64,000 bases of DNA from Natronococcus sp. CG52 (GTDB taxonomy: Archaea; Halobacteriota; Halobacteria; Halobacteriales; Natrialbaceae), in assembly GCF_023913515.1 (NCBI RefSeq), contig NZ_CP099391.1, positions 3,534,001 to 3,598,000 on the forward strand. The letters are read 5' to 3'. Positions 17,929 to 26,755 of this stretch are shown piece after piece (within the stretch, counting starts at the first letter, position 1; the number at the start of each line of letters is the position of its first letter). The position numbers were made by a program, and so were the translations under genes. The notes under the pieces were generated by a model. It saw nothing but the letters and a program-made list of their open reading frames with translations, had not been told where the DNA came from and ran no database searches.

Positions 17929-19353
17929 TCAGTCGCCGGTTCGTGGCGCAACCGTCCCCCGGAACAGGTTCTCCGGGTCGTACTGCGTCTTCAGATCGAC
18001 CAGGCGCTCGTAGTTGCCTCCGTAGAGGAGTTTCGCGGGATCTTCGTTCATGCCGGGGAAGTTACCGTACCGGCCCGACGCGACCGACAGCTCCTGCGCT
18101 TCGGCGATTCCGTCGCGGGCCCAGTTCACGTTCGCGTCGTCGTCGGCCGGGCCCTCCCAGTTCGCTTCGAAGGTGAGCATGTGCGGCTTGTCGCGGTGCC
18201 AGAACGCGGTCGCGTCCTTCGGGACCTCGGCGACCGCGCCGCCGAGGTGCCAGAGGTCGATCGTCGAGAGGACCGAGGGCGCCGATTCGTTGTGTCGGAT
18301 CATGAGGTCGACGACCTCGTCGGTCAGTTCCTCGAGGTAGATCGACTTCCAGTAGTACCGGAGCCCGTCCGGGTAGTCCTCGTCGAGCATCGACTGCAGG
18401 TCGACGTAGCCCATCGAACCGCTGAGATCGGCGATCGGCGTCGCGCTCGCGAGCAGCGGACGGAAGACGTCGCCGGCATCCTCGAGGTCGCCCCGGTAGG
18501 AGCCGAGGAAGGCGAGGGCCGGCTCACCCCACGACTCCTCGGGGAACTCCTCGAGTTCGGGGACGCGGGCCGTAAACGCGAGGACGCCCGCGTCTCGAGG
18601 GGGGTCGACGGTCCACTCGCGGAACCGGTCCATCACCGCGGCCGCGTCGTCAGCGTGGAACCACGCGAAAAACGCGTACACTTCCGGCCCGACGTCGCGG
18701 AGGCGGTACTCGAAGGACGTGACGATCCCGAGAGCGCCACCGCCGCCGCGGATCCCCCAGAAGAGGTCCGCGTTCTCGTCGCTGCTCGCGGTGTGGACCT
18801 GACCGTCGGCCGTCACGACGTCGACGCTGACGAGGTTGTCCAGTGCCAGTCCGTACCGGCGACTCAGGTGGCCGTAGCCGCCGTTGAGCGTCAGTCCGGC
18901 GATCCCGGTCTGCGAGACGGCGCCGAGCGCCGTCGCGAGGCCGAACAGCTGCGTCTCGCGGTCGACGTCGCCCAGCGTCGCGCCGCCCTCAGCGCGAACC
19001 GTCCGCGCCCTTCGATCGACGCGCACACTGTTCATTTCCGAGAGATCGACGACGATACCGGCGTCGCAGACGGCCGTCCCGGCGACGTTGTGTCCGCCAC
19101 CCCGGACCGCGAGCCGCAGGTTCTGTTCGCGGGCAAACGTTACCGCCGCGACGACGTCTGCGACGCCGGAGCAACGGGCAATGATCGCGGGATACCTGTC
19201 TATCATGCCGTTCCAGAGCCCTCGAGCATCGTCGTACGCCGGATCGGACGGGAATAGTACGTCGCCGTCGAATCCGTCCGAGAAGGAGCGAACGGCGTCG
19301 CTCGAGAGTTCATCGAACGATTTCTCACCTGGTGACCGACCTGTCGTTCCCAT
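17929..19353 (-). CDS. FAD-linked oxidase (BBE/berberine-bridge type), copy 1
   Basis: 474 residues. The PCMH-type FAD domain shows VRGGGHNVAG near 85, whose His is the covalent flavin attachment residue, then GGATLGDVD, a GLTLNGGYGHLSRRYGLALDNL block and RGGGGALGIVTSFEY. The C-terminal BBE segment ends NYERLVDLKTQYDPENLFR. No Cys is seen in the stretch before the Gly-rich helix, so single rather than double flavin linkage is likely. Substrates of this class are sugars or aromatic alcohols; none can be named. It is divergent from a close paralogue at 19544. Confidence 0.88.
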   Translation of the reverse strand: MGTTGRSPGEKSFDELSSDAVRSFSDGFDGDVLFPSDPAYDDARGLWNGMIDRYPAIIARCSGVADVVAAVTFAREQNLRLAVRGGGHNVAGTAVCDAGIVVDLSEMNSVRVDRRARTVRAEGGATLGDVDRETQLFGLATALGAVSQTGIAGLTLNGGYGHLSRRYGLALDNLVSVDVVTADGQVHTASSDENADLFWGIRGGGGALGIVTSFEYRLRDVGPEVYAFFAWFHADDAAAVMDRFREWTVDPPRDAGVLAFTARVPELEEFPEESWGEPALAFLGSYRGDLEDAGDVFRPLLASATPIADLSGSMGYVDLQSMLDEDYPDGLRYYWKSIYLEELTDEVVDLMIRHNESAPSVLSTIDLWHLGGAVAEVPKDATAFWHRDKPHMLTFEANWEGPADDDANVNWARDGIAEAQELSVASGRYGNFPGMNEDPAKLLYGGNYERLVDLKTQYDPENLFRGTVAPRTGD

Positions 19354-19368
19354 ACAGAGCGTACACCC

Positions 19369-19419
19369 CCGGACGAGATATGGTCGTAGTACGCCTACCC
19401 TTGACGATCACTCGTCCGG
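19369..19419. promoter_or_regulatory. 9-bp inverted repeat between the divergent oxidase genes
   Basis: ccggacgag at 19369-19377 and its exact complement at 19411-19419 flank 33 bases. The left arm lies between the TATA-like ccatatctc (minus strand, about 19377-19385) and the start of copy 1, a typical site for repression. A second palindrome, ccggaa-ac-ttccgg, is at 19440-19453. Both are candidate operators for joint control of the two oxidases. Confidence 0.4.
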
Positions 19420-19543
19420 AGATGTCGGTTCGCGAGACGCCGGAAACTTCCGGATCTCGAGTGCGTCCCGGAACGGAACACATCTTAACTATTAATTGTG
19501 GATAATTATATCGCGGATCGCGACCTACGATCACCGAGGAACA

Positions 19544-20941
19544 ATGTCAGTGACAACCACGCCCACGGACGACGGAGCAGTACGCGAACTCGAAGAACAG
19601 CTCCGTGGTAAGCTGGTGCGCCCCGACGATCCGGGGTACGACGAGGCGCGATCGGTCTGGAACGGAATGATCGATCGATCGCCGGCGATCGTCGTTCGCT
19701 CGCGGGGCGTCTCGGACGTGATCGCCGCGGTGACCTTCGCCCGCGAGCACGACCTGTTATTCGCGGTGCAGGGCGGCGGGCACAACATCGCCGGGAACGG
19801 GGTCTGCGACGGCGGGCTCCTGCTCGACCTCTCGGCGATGCGGTCCGTTCGGGTCGAGCCGGAGCGGAAGATCGCCCACGTCGAACCCGGCGCGACGCTC
19901 GCCGACGTCGACCACGAGACCCAGTCGTTCGGCCTCGCGACCCCGCTCGGCATCAACTCGACGACCGGCGTCGCGGGCCTGACGCTCGGCGGCGGCTTCG
20001 GGTGGCTCACGCGCAAATACGGCATGACCGTTGACAACCTGCGCTCGGTCGACGTCGTCACCGCGGACGGAGAGCTCCGCCACGCGAGCGAGACGGAGAA
20101 CCCGGAGCTCTTCTGGGGGATCCGCGGCGGAGGCGGCAACTTCGGCGTCGTCACGTCCTTCGAGTTCGATCTCCACGAGGTCGGTCCGGAGGTGCTGGCG
20201 GGACCGATCGTCTACCCCGGCGAGGACGCGACCGAGGTACTCCGACGCGTCCGGGACTTCAACGAGGACGCGCCGGACGAATCCTCCGTCTGGGTCGTCC
20301 TCCGCAAGGCGCCGCCGCTCCCGTTCCTTCCCGAGAGCGTCCACGGCGTCGGCGTCGCCATCGTCGTCGCGTTCTACGCCGGCGAGATGGACGTAGGCGA
20401 GGAGGTCCTGGCGCCGATCCGAGAGTTCGGCGACCCCATCGCCGACGGCGTGGGTCCGCACCCGTACGCGGAGTTCCAGCAGGCGTTCGATCCCCTGCTC
20501 ACCGAAGGCGCCCGGAACTACTGGAAGTCGCACAACTTCCGGGAGCTCCCGGACGAGGCCATCGACACCGCCGTCGAGTACGCGGAAACGCTTCCGTCAC
20601 CGCTGTCGGAAATCTTCTTCGGGCAGGTTGGCGGCGCGATGGCACGCGTGCCGGCGGACGCGACGGCGTACCCGCACCGCGATCCCGAGTACGTGATGAA
20701 CGTCCACACCCGGTGGGAGGACCCCGAGATGGACGACCGGTGCATCTCCTGGGCCCGGAAGTTCTACGACGAGATGGGGCAGTACGCGACCGGCGACGTC
20801 TACGTGAACTTCATCAGCGAACGCGAAGGAGAGGAGATCCTCGCCTACGGCGAGAACTACGAGCGCCTCGTCGAACTCAAGACCGAGTACGATCCGGAGA
20901 ACCTGTTCCGGATAAACCAGAACGTCGAGCCGACGGCCTGA
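19544..20941 (+). CDS. FAD-linked oxidase (BBE type), copy 2
   Basis: 465 residues from ATG 19544; the longer frame from 19496 runs through the promoter and is rejected. Motifs parallel copy 1: VQGGGHNIAGNGVCD (His for covalent FAD), LTLGGGFGWLTRKYG, RGGGGNFGVVTSFEF, and the C-terminal NYERLVELKTEYDPENLFR. Overall similarity to the divergent copy 1 indicates a duplication of the family here. Enzymes of this type oxidise an alcohol or sugar and pass electrons to oxygen; the physiological substrate is unknown. An AT-rich segment at 19490-19512 provides promoter elements. Confidence 0.88.
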   Translation: MSVTTTPTDDGAVRELEEQLRGKLVRPDDPGYDEARSVWNGMIDRSPAIVVRSRGVSDVIAAVTFAREHDLLFAVQGGGHNIAGNGVCDGGLLLDLSAMRSVRVEPERKIAHVEPGATLADVDHETQSFGLATPLGINSTTGVAGLTLGGGFGWLTRKYGMTVDNLRSVDVVTADGELRHASETENPELFWGIRGGGGNFGVVTSFEFDLHEVGPEVLAGPIVYPGEDATEVLRRVRDFNEDAPDESSVWVVLRKAPPLPFLPESVHGVGVAIVVAFYAGEMDVGEEVLAPIREFGDPIADGVGPHPYAEFQQAFDPLLTEGARNYWKSHNFRELPDEAIDTAVEYAETLPSPLSEIFFGQVGGAMARVPADATAYPHRDPEYVMNVHTRWEDPEMDDRCISWARKFYDEMGQYATGDVYVNFISEREGEEILAYGENYERLVELKTEYDPENLFRINQNVEPTA

Positions 20942-21012
20942 TCCGGTATTTTCGAGCCATCCGCCGAAAAGCGAGCCCCGAGACGAAGCCAGCGTGACGA
21001 TCTCCCGGTTGG

Positions 21013-22377
21013 TCAGGGGCCGGCATCGGCAAGGGTTGCATCGCCGCTCGAGGCACGAACACTCCCCCGCGGATCGTCGGCGTCGCCCCGTCGTTCGGAC
21101 ACGACGTACTGGACTTCGACGACCAGCGACTCGTCGCCGTGGGGCCGGATCTCGTCGTAGAGCCGATCGGCAAGGCCCGGTTCGGGACCCGTCTCTCGTC
21201 CGGAGACCGTGACGACGACTCGCTCGACCGACTGGATCGGGTAGTCGCCGTCGAGTTCGACCACGACGTCCTCCGCCTCGAGGTGGTCGTACCGTGACTC
21301 CGCGAGCACCGTTTCGACCTCGTCCTCGGCGGACGACTCGAGTTCCGTCGTGTGGAAGTCGAGCAGCGTGACGCCAGCGAGCGGCGCGGCCAGCACCAGC
21401 AGCGCAACGCTGAAGATCGCCGCGTAGGTGTACGTCGGCTTCCGGGTCGGCGACACCTCGAATAGTCCCTGCGGGCGATAGCCGGCGACCCACAGCGTCG
21501 CCAGCGCAGCGAGGTTGATCGACAGGACGTTCACGATCACGAGGATGGTCGCACCGATCGCCGCACCGTACATCCCCCAGGCGACCGTGATCCCGACCGC
21601 GGCCGACGGCGGAATGAGCGCCGCGGCGATCATCACGCCGACGATGGCCTCCGAGAACCCCCGCGTGAGACTCAGGATACCGGCGATCCCGGCACCGAGT
21701 GCGACGGCGAGCGAGAACAGGTTCGGAGCGACCCGCTCCTGGAGTTCGGTGGCGACGACGATGTCGACCCCCGCGGGTTCGAGCCCCGCCAGTCGGGCGA
21801 GGGTGGCGAGCCCGATAGAGGCGACGATGACTATCGTGACACCGACGACCTGGTAGGTGAACCCGGTCGACTTGAGACGGTCGTCGCCGGTGACGATGCC
21901 GACGTTGGCGGCGAGCGCGGGCCCGATCAGCGGGGCGATAACCATCGCCCCGATCACGACCGCCGGCGAGTCGGCCAGCAGCCCGGCGGTGGCGACGACG
22001 GCACTGATGAGCAACATCGCCGTGTAGATTGGAAACGGGGGCGTGAGTTCGTCAGCCTTCGTGCGGAGAACCTGTCTCGAGGTTCGCGACCCCTTCTTCC
22101 CACCCTGGCTGTACTGGTCTCTGAGCGTCGCGAACTCCTCCGAGATGACCGTCTCCGCGTTGATGACGACGACGCTGGCGTCGTCGCTGAGCCCGGCTCG
22201 CCGCAGCCGGTCGAGAACCGGCTCGACGGCCCGGGTCGGGATCGGAAACCGGACGACTGCGGTGTAGCCCCTACCGCTGGTTTCGTCGCTGACGACGTAG
22301 TCGATCCCTTCCTCCTCGAGGATGTCGAGAACGGGCCGCCGCTTCCCCTCCGGCACCGTAATCTCCAGATAGCGCAT
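21013..22377 (-). CDS. DUF389/TIGR00341 membrane protein
   Basis: 454 residues. A cytoplasmic N-terminal domain (1-110) beginning MRYLEITVPEGKRRPVLDIL is followed by roughly eight membrane segments containing SPAVVIGAMVIAPLIGPALA and AALIPPSAAVGI, which are the diagnostic DUF389 blocks. A soluble C-terminal domain (about 330-430) has the form of a small alpha-beta sensor. The family has no settled function; transport or osmotic roles have been suggested. It is transcribed alone, convergent with oxidase copy 2. Confidence 0.85.
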   Translation of the reverse strand: MRYLEITVPEGKRRPVLDILEEEGIDYVVSDETSGRGYTAVVRFPIPTRAVEPVLDRLRRAGLSDDASVVVINAETVISEEFATLRDQYSQGGKKGSRTSRQVLRTKADELTPPFPIYTAMLLISAVVATAGLLADSPAVVIGAMVIAPLIGPALAANVGIVTGDDRLKSTGFTYQVVGVTIVIVASIGLATLARLAGLEPAGVDIVVATELQERVAPNLFSLAVALGAGIAGILSLTRGFSEAIVGVMIAAALIPPSAAVGITVAWGMYGAAIGATILVIVNVLSINLAALATLWVAGYRPQGLFEVSPTRKPTYTYAAIFSVALLVLAAPLAGVTLLDFHTTELESSAEDEVETVLAESRYDHLEAEDVVVELDGDYPIQSVERVVVTVSGRETGPEPGLADRLYDEIRPHGDESLVVEVQYVVSERRGDADDPRGSVRASSGDATLADAGP

Positions 22378-22503
22378 ACTGGGGCCACACCCGACCGCTG
22401 GATAGTATCAGGGGGTGGCGTGGACAAGGTCTGCGACGGTCGGGCGAAAACGGGCGCACGACTGGCACGTTAGCCGAGCAACGGCCCTGCCGCAACGGAA
22501 CCG

Positions 22504-22899
22504 TCAGTGGTCGGCGCCGACGATTCCACACGCGATCGCTTCCGGCTCGAGCAGTTCCTCGCCGTCGACCGCGTCCGGATCCAGCAGCAGAATCGTATCG
22601 TCCGGCATCCCCTCTTCGACCCGCACCTCGCGGCCGAGTTCGTCCTCGAGTTCGGCGACGTCCTCGAGATCGTACTCGCGCTCGAGCAGAAGCTCGGCGT
22701 TGGCCCGGGAGAGCACGAAGACGAGCGAGCCCGGTTCGTCGGCCCCGGTCTCGGCGGCCTCGAGCAGTTCTGACAGCGCGTCGGGGTTGAGCTCCTGGAA
22801 CGAGCGGATCGTCACTCGGTCGGTATCCGATCCGGCGGCGTCTTTCGACTGCGTGCGAACGCGTGAAGCCAACTCCTCGAAATCAGTGCTCGTGTCCAT
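22504..22899 (-). CDS. Small acidic haloarchaeal protein, unknown
   Basis: 131 residues from ATG 22899 (MDTSTDFEELASRV); an upstream ATG at 22929 would add ten residues and, judging by the palindromic promoter just before it, is the alternative start. The protein is acidic, helical in the first half (NPDALSELLEAAE) and has a compact second half with SLVFVLSRANAELLLEREYDL and DDTILLLDPDAVDGEEL. No known domain identified. A perfect 11-bp inverted repeat covers the expected promoter (see separate entry), suggesting control by a dimeric regulator, perhaps itself. Confidence 0.6.
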   Translation of the reverse strand: MDTSTDFEELASRVRTQSKDAAGSDTDRVTIRSFQELNPDALSELLEAAETGADEPGSLVFVLSRANAELLLEREYDLEDVAELEDELGREVRVEEGMPDDTILLLDPDAVDGEELLEPEAIACGIVGADH

Positions 22900-22946
22900 G
22901 GTGGAGGGACCGTCGGCGGCGTCCTTCATGCTGTGCCCGGCCAGTT

Positions 22947-22980
22947 CCGGCCGATACCAATTGGCCTGCGTATCGGCCGG
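22947..22980. promoter_or_regulatory. Perfect 11-bp inverted repeat over a promoter
   Basis: ccggccgatac at 22947-22957 and its complement at 22970-22980, with a 12-base centre. On the minus strand it lies 18-51 bases before the ATG at 22929, where the TATA/BRE region should be. Length and perfection make chance unlikely in a 250-base gap, though GC-rich DNA raises the background. Confidence 0.45.
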
Positions 22981-23174
22981 CGTGGCTGCGACGGCTGCGT
23001 TCTGAACAGCGTCTTCGAGGGGGAACGACTGAAGCGGCGCGTCCTGCTATCGCGGCAACGCGGAGTCGCCACGTCCACCCGCGCCACCGTGTGTTGGAGG
23101 CCAGCTCGAAGTGGGCGTCGTTCTCCCCGGCCGTCGTGGCTTCAGAAGCGGGGGGAACGATAGAACGACGACTG

Positions 23175-24302
23175 CTACTGGTACTCCGGCAGTCGATCCG
23201 AGCGGTCCGACCCGTCGACGAACGGCAGGTCCGTGCGCGTCGCCGGCACCTCCTCGCCCTCGACGCGGACGGTCACCGAAGCAGCCTCGAGACCGTAGTC
23301 GACGACCGCGAGCGCGATCACGTCCTCTAGCAGCGGGCTGGTATCGGCGCGGGTCACCTCGCCGACCGAGGCGTCGCCGTCGAAGACCGCGGCACCGGCG
23401 TCGGGAATCGCTCGCTCCGCGTCCCCATTCCCGTCCCCGTCCTCGTCCGTCCCCTCGAGCGTGATCCCCACGAGCTGCCGGCTCGGCTGGCCCCGGTTCT
23501 CGACGCGGGAGACGACCTCCTGGCCGACGTAACAGCCCTTCTCGAAGTCGAGCGCGTTGCGAAGGCCGAGCACGTTCGGAATACGTCCCTCGAGTTCGGT
23601 CTCGAACAGCGGCGATCCCGCCTCGAGGCAGAGCGTGTCCCAGGTCCGGTAGCCGAAGGGTGCGGCGTTCAGCCCCTGGTTCAGGAGCACGTCGTAGACG
23701 TCCTCGGCGGCGTCGACGGCGCAGATAACCTCGTAGCTCTCCTCGCCGGTGAGCGCGTCGGTCCGGATGACGGTGACGCCCGCGTCGCCCATCGTGCCGC
23801 GAACGAAGGAGAACCGTTCGTCGGGAGAGGCGGCGCCGTTGAGGACGCTCGCGATCTTCTCCGTCGCGTGCGGACCGTGAACCCCGAAGATCGCGTAGTC
23901 GTCGGTCGCGACGCTGATCTCGACGTCCTGGATGAAGACCTTCTCTGACCAGTCCTCGGCGAGCGGGTCGGCGTGGGCCGGCGGCGTAAAGAGCAGCAGT
24001 CGCTCGCCGGCGTTGTAGACGTAGAGTTCGACTTCGATCCCGCCCTGGGGGTCGAGCACCAGCGCGTAACAGCCCCGTTCGTCCTCGGCCGGGACGCGGT
24101 TCGAGACGACGTTGTCGACGTACTCGAGTCGGTCGTCGCCCTCGACGACGATCACGCCGTAGGCGGCCTCGAACAGACCGACGCCGTTGCGGACGGCGCG
24201 GTGGGCGCGCTCGGGTCGCCCGTAGTGTTCGGCGACCGTTCTGCCGGCGCGCTCGCCGAACGTCGCGCCGAGATCCGTATGAATGGCCTCGATAACGCTC
24301 AT
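23175..24302 (-). CDS. ygfZ: YgfZ/GcvT-domain tetrahydrofolate-binding protein
   Basis: 375 residues. The segment KGCYVGQEV near residue 253 is the signature of the YgfZ/Iba57 branch of the GcvT fold, distinguishing it from true glycine-cleavage T protein. The N-terminal two thirds bind folate; the last 70 residues form the barrel domain. Family members assist assembly or repair of iron-sulfur enzymes. There are no gcvH or gcvP genes in the window, consistent with this reading. A Glu/Asp/Gly-rich insertion near 290 is typical of halophilic loops. Confidence 0.85.
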   Translation of the reverse strand: MSVIEAIHTDLGATFGERAGRTVAEHYGRPERAHRAVRNGVGLFEAAYGVIVVEGDDRLEYVDNVVSNRVPAEDERGCYALVLDPQGGIEVELYVYNAGERLLLFTPPAHADPLAEDWSEKVFIQDVEISVATDDYAIFGVHGPHATEKIASVLNGAASPDERFSFVRGTMGDAGVTVIRTDALTGEESYEVICAVDAAEDVYDVLLNQGLNAAPFGYRTWDTLCLEAGSPLFETELEGRIPNVLGLRNALDFEKGCYVGQEVVSRVENRGQPSRQLVGITLEGTDEDGDGNGDAERAIPDAGAAVFDGDASVGEVTRADTSPLLEDVIALAVVDYGLEAASVTVRVEGEEVPATRTDLPFVDGSDRSDRLPEYQ

Positions 24303-24341
24303 GACTACGCTCAGGAGCCAGATCCCCTCAGGCGTTTCGAT

Positions 24342-24644
24342 TCAAAAGGGCATTCGCTCGCGAATCCAGTCGCCGATCGACTGCTCGTCCTCGTCGTCGA
24401 CCGGGGCGTCGGGGACGACGCGCTCGTCGGGCTTGATTACCGCACCGTCGCTGCCGCCCGTCTCGACGACGATCAGGTCGTCCTCCTTGAGCGTCGAGAG
24501 GGCCCGCTCGAGTTCGTCGATCTCGACCTCGACCGCGGCCCGGAGTTCGAAGACCGTCATCCCGTCGTCGATCCGGTCGACGAGCGCGTCGAGTACCGCC
24601 ACCTCCGTCTCCGCGCGGTCCCGGTACTCCCGCTTTGCTTTCAT
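24342..24644 (-). CDS. DUF6432-like small winged-helix protein
   Basis: 100 residues from ATG 24644 (MKAKREYRDRAETEVAVLDALVDR); the frame is open further upstream but those residues look non-conserved. The middle (GMTVFELRAAVEVEIDELERALSTLKEDDLIVVE, given only in outline) has the helix-turn-helix and wing pattern of small DNA- or RNA-binding proteins, which is an inference. The C-terminus ends IGDWIRERMPF. A weak ggag lies before the start. It ends 40 bases after, on the same strand as, the YgfZ gene start and could be its operon leader. Confidence 0.65.
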   Translation of the reverse strand: MKAKREYRDRAETEVAVLDALVDRIDDGMTVFELRAAVEVEIDELERALSTLKEDDLIVVETGGSDGAVIKPDERVVPDAPVDDEDEQSIGDWIRERMPF

Positions 24645-24817
24645 CCGTCTCCCTATTCGTCGACCCGGGATTTGACGTTTGTCGTTCGCCATCGCCGGCT
24701 CACCTTCGGATCCGAGGACGGGCGCCCCCCGGACGGGAGGTTCGCCGAGGAGACGTCACAGTGCGGACACAACCCAGGCAGTACGTTTTTTATGGCGTGA
24801 ATTGATACGGTGAGACA

Positions 24818-25720
24818 ATGGTCCTGCGATGTTCGCTGCTCGGACACGACTACGGTGACACCGATGTCGAACGCGAGCGCGAAGAACGGGGCAGCGAAGT
24901 CGTCGTAACCGTCCGAGAGTACGAAGAGTGTGCCCGCTGTGGCGAGAGACACGTCATCAGCGAGAACACCGAAGTGCGGAGTATCTCGACCGAGACGGGC
25001 GTCGACCCGCGTCCCGACGAACCCGAACCGACGCCGGCACGCGAACCAGCATCCGAACCGGACGGAACGGACGCTACGTTTATCGATGCCGACGAGACCG
25101 AACCGGGCGCGGCCGCGGGCGGTGCATCGCCGGCCGAAGTCGAGACACCGACGGCTGACACACCGGCCGACGACATCGAGATCCCGACCGACGAGAACGG
25201 CGATCCGGTCACTGACGACGGAGAGATCCTCGAAGACGACGGGACGACTACGCGCGACCGCGAACACGGCGAGTGGCCCGACTCCGACGACGTCGGCCCG
25301 CCGGTCGAAGCCGAGCGCGGGCCGACCGACTGGCCGGACGACGAGTCCGAGCCGATCGAAGACGACGACTCCGAACTGATCGACGGCTCCGAACCGATCG
25401 ACGACGACGCCGTCTTACTCGACACCGGAACGACCGACGACGCCGCGACCGCGATCGAGACGGAACCCGCACCCGAAGCGGCGGCTGGCGGCCCTCCCTC
25501 GGCCGAGGAGACGTCCGCCGACCCCGGAAGCGGCATCGAGCGCGCCGGATCGGCACCGACACCCGGCAGCGAGGGCGGAACGCGGGCGGACGACGGCTCG
25601 TCGGAACTGTACTGTCCGCGCTGCGAGTTCGCCGCGGGGAGCGACCGGAGCTCGCTTCGCACCGGCGACATCTGTCCCGACTGCCGGAAGGGGTATCTCA
25701 GCGAACGAGGATATCAGTAG
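24818..25720 (+). CDS. DUF7093-like protein with two zinc ribbons and acidic linker
   Basis: 300 residues. The N-terminal 50 residues (MVLRCSLLGHDYG, then CARCGERHVISEN) and the C-terminal 40 (YCPRCEFAAGS, then CPDCRKGYLS) each hold a zinc-binding Cys set; between them is a long Asp/Glu/Pro/Thr-rich low-complexity linker (about 55-255). This end-to-end zinc-ribbon plan is seen in a haloarchaea-only family. No catalytic motif. Cytoplasmic by absence of a signal. Role unknown, perhaps a scaffold or nucleic-acid-binding protein. Confidence 0.7.
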   Translation: MVLRCSLLGHDYGDTDVEREREERGSEVVVTVREYEECARCGERHVISENTEVRSISTETGVDPRPDEPEPTPAREPASEPDGTDATFIDADETEPGAAAGGASPAEVETPTADTPADDIEIPTDENGDPVTDDGEILEDDGTTTRDREHGEWPDSDDVGPPVEAERGPTDWPDDESEPIEDDDSELIDGSEPIDDDAVLLDTGTTDDAATAIETEPAPEAAAGGPPSAEETSADPGSGIERAGSAPTPGSEGGTRADDGSSELYCPRCEFAAGSDRSSLRTGDICPDCRKGYLSERGYQ

Positions 25721-25905
25721 CGTCCGACGGAGTGTCCCCGCAGCAGCGTCGCTTCTCGAGTGCGTCGAAGTCTTCCTCACTCGTAGATCGACCGCCCTCG
25801 GTAGTGGCCGGACAGCGCGCTGTTCCGCTCACCGGCGTTCCCACTCGTTCTACGGCGACGACGTCTATGAAAAGAGGTAAACACTCCCCCGTGTATCACC
25901 AATTC

Positions 25906-26289
25906 ATGAAGGAGTACAAGATGCGCCGCGGTGAGTATCTCGAGGAGCGAATCCCCGACATGGAGGCCACTGTCGAGGAGTACTTCGGCCCCATTACGGA
26001 GACCGAGGAGTACAAGGGAAGTGACCTGTTCGTCATCGGCGAGCCGGACAACCCCGTCTTCGAGAAAGTCGTCGTCGGTACCATCGAGTACTCGGGCAAG
26101 AAGGACAAACTCGGCGTCGAGTTCTACGAGCGCGACCCCACCGAACTCGGCCCCGACGAACTCGAGGCCGCCGGTGACGCCGTCGACGCGAAGAACGACT
26201 TCCTGCTCGAGGCGACCGGCCGCGACGCCAAATCCCGTCGCGAATCGATGAAGCGGACCGTCGAGGACGACCCGGACCACGACTTCTGA
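25906..26289 (+). CDS. DUF5611 family protein
   Basis: 127 residues. Starting MKEYKMRRGEYLEERIPDM, the sequence continues with GPITETEEYKGSDLFVIGEP and KLGVEFYERDP, matching a family present in nearly all haloarchaea. It has no membrane segment and no known catalytic motif. The ATG at 25906 is chosen because homologues typically begin at that Met; an in-frame ATG at 25867 would add 13 residues. A block of hairpins begins 26 bases after its stop and may act on the 3' end of this mRNA. Confidence 0.8.
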   Translation: MKEYKMRRGEYLEERIPDMEATVEEYFGPITETEEYKGSDLFVIGEPDNPVFEKVVVGTIEYSGKKDKLGVEFYERDPTELGPDELEAAGDAVDAKNDFLLEATGRDAKSRRESMKRTVEDDPDHDF

Positions 26290-26314
26290 AGAACGAACTT
26301 TTACGCTGTCGTTC

Positions 26315-26609
26315 GGAAGACGCTCGGCGTCTTCCGTGACTGAGCAAATCGGAGATTTGCGAGGTCCGCGAAACCTTCGGTTTCGCTTGATGACGAGACG
26401 CCTTCGGCGTCTCGAACCACGTGCGGTCGCTTCGCGACCGCACTCGGTGAAATCTCGAGAGAGCGCAAAGCGCTCTTTTCGACTGGGAGATTCCGGAGGA
26501 ATCGCTTGCAGTCGGCGCGAAGTCGTTCGAAACGGCTTCGCCGTTTCGTGATGCCAAAAACCGGAGATTTTTGAGCACGCCGACGACCTCGCGGGATCTT
26601 CGATCCCGC
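26315..26609. repeat. Array of ten small palindromes with three-base loops
   Basis: Ten inverted repeats: 26315-26335 (9 bp, loop TCG), 26344-26360 (7, GGA), 26368-26386 (8, TTC), 26394-26414 (9, TTC), 26421-26443 (10, TTC), 26460-26476 (7, AAA), 26489-26503 (6, GGA), 26528-26548 (9, TTC), 26555-26573 (one mismatch, GGA), 26591-26609 (8, TTC). The stems share no common sequence, while loops are mostly TTC or GGA, which places the constraint on structure. In RNA the C-UUC-G loops would be stable. It could serve as a transcript end, a processing region or a structured RNA. Confidence 0.85.
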
Positions 26610-26699
26610 TCAGCTTCGATGAAAAGCACACCTCCCTCCGTTCCGAACGCGTAACGTTCTCCACACCGATCGTCGGCTCGCTCGCGGTAAGTATCGTAT

Positions 26700-26755
26700 A
26701 GCCGCCTGCCCTTCCCCGGGTCAGGCGGCTCACCGCATTTCTCGGTGAGCCGCCT
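26700..26755. promoter_or_regulatory. Two mutually exclusive hairpins sharing one arm
   Basis: agccgcctg (26700-26708) can pair with caggcggct (26722-26730). The overlapping arm 26723-26735 can instead pair, perfectly over 13 bp, with 26743-26755 around a seven-base loop. The two pairings cannot coexist, as in attenuators. The element ends about 100 bases before the ATG of the small membrane protein; no T-run follows. A TATA-like gtatcgtata precedes it at 26691-26700. Confidence 0.5.

Noticed and set aside
26336-26551. 71-codon open frame through the hairpin array
   Set aside because: Its codons are produced by the palindromes; it has no start context or motif, and its length follows from the absence of stops in GC-rich stems.
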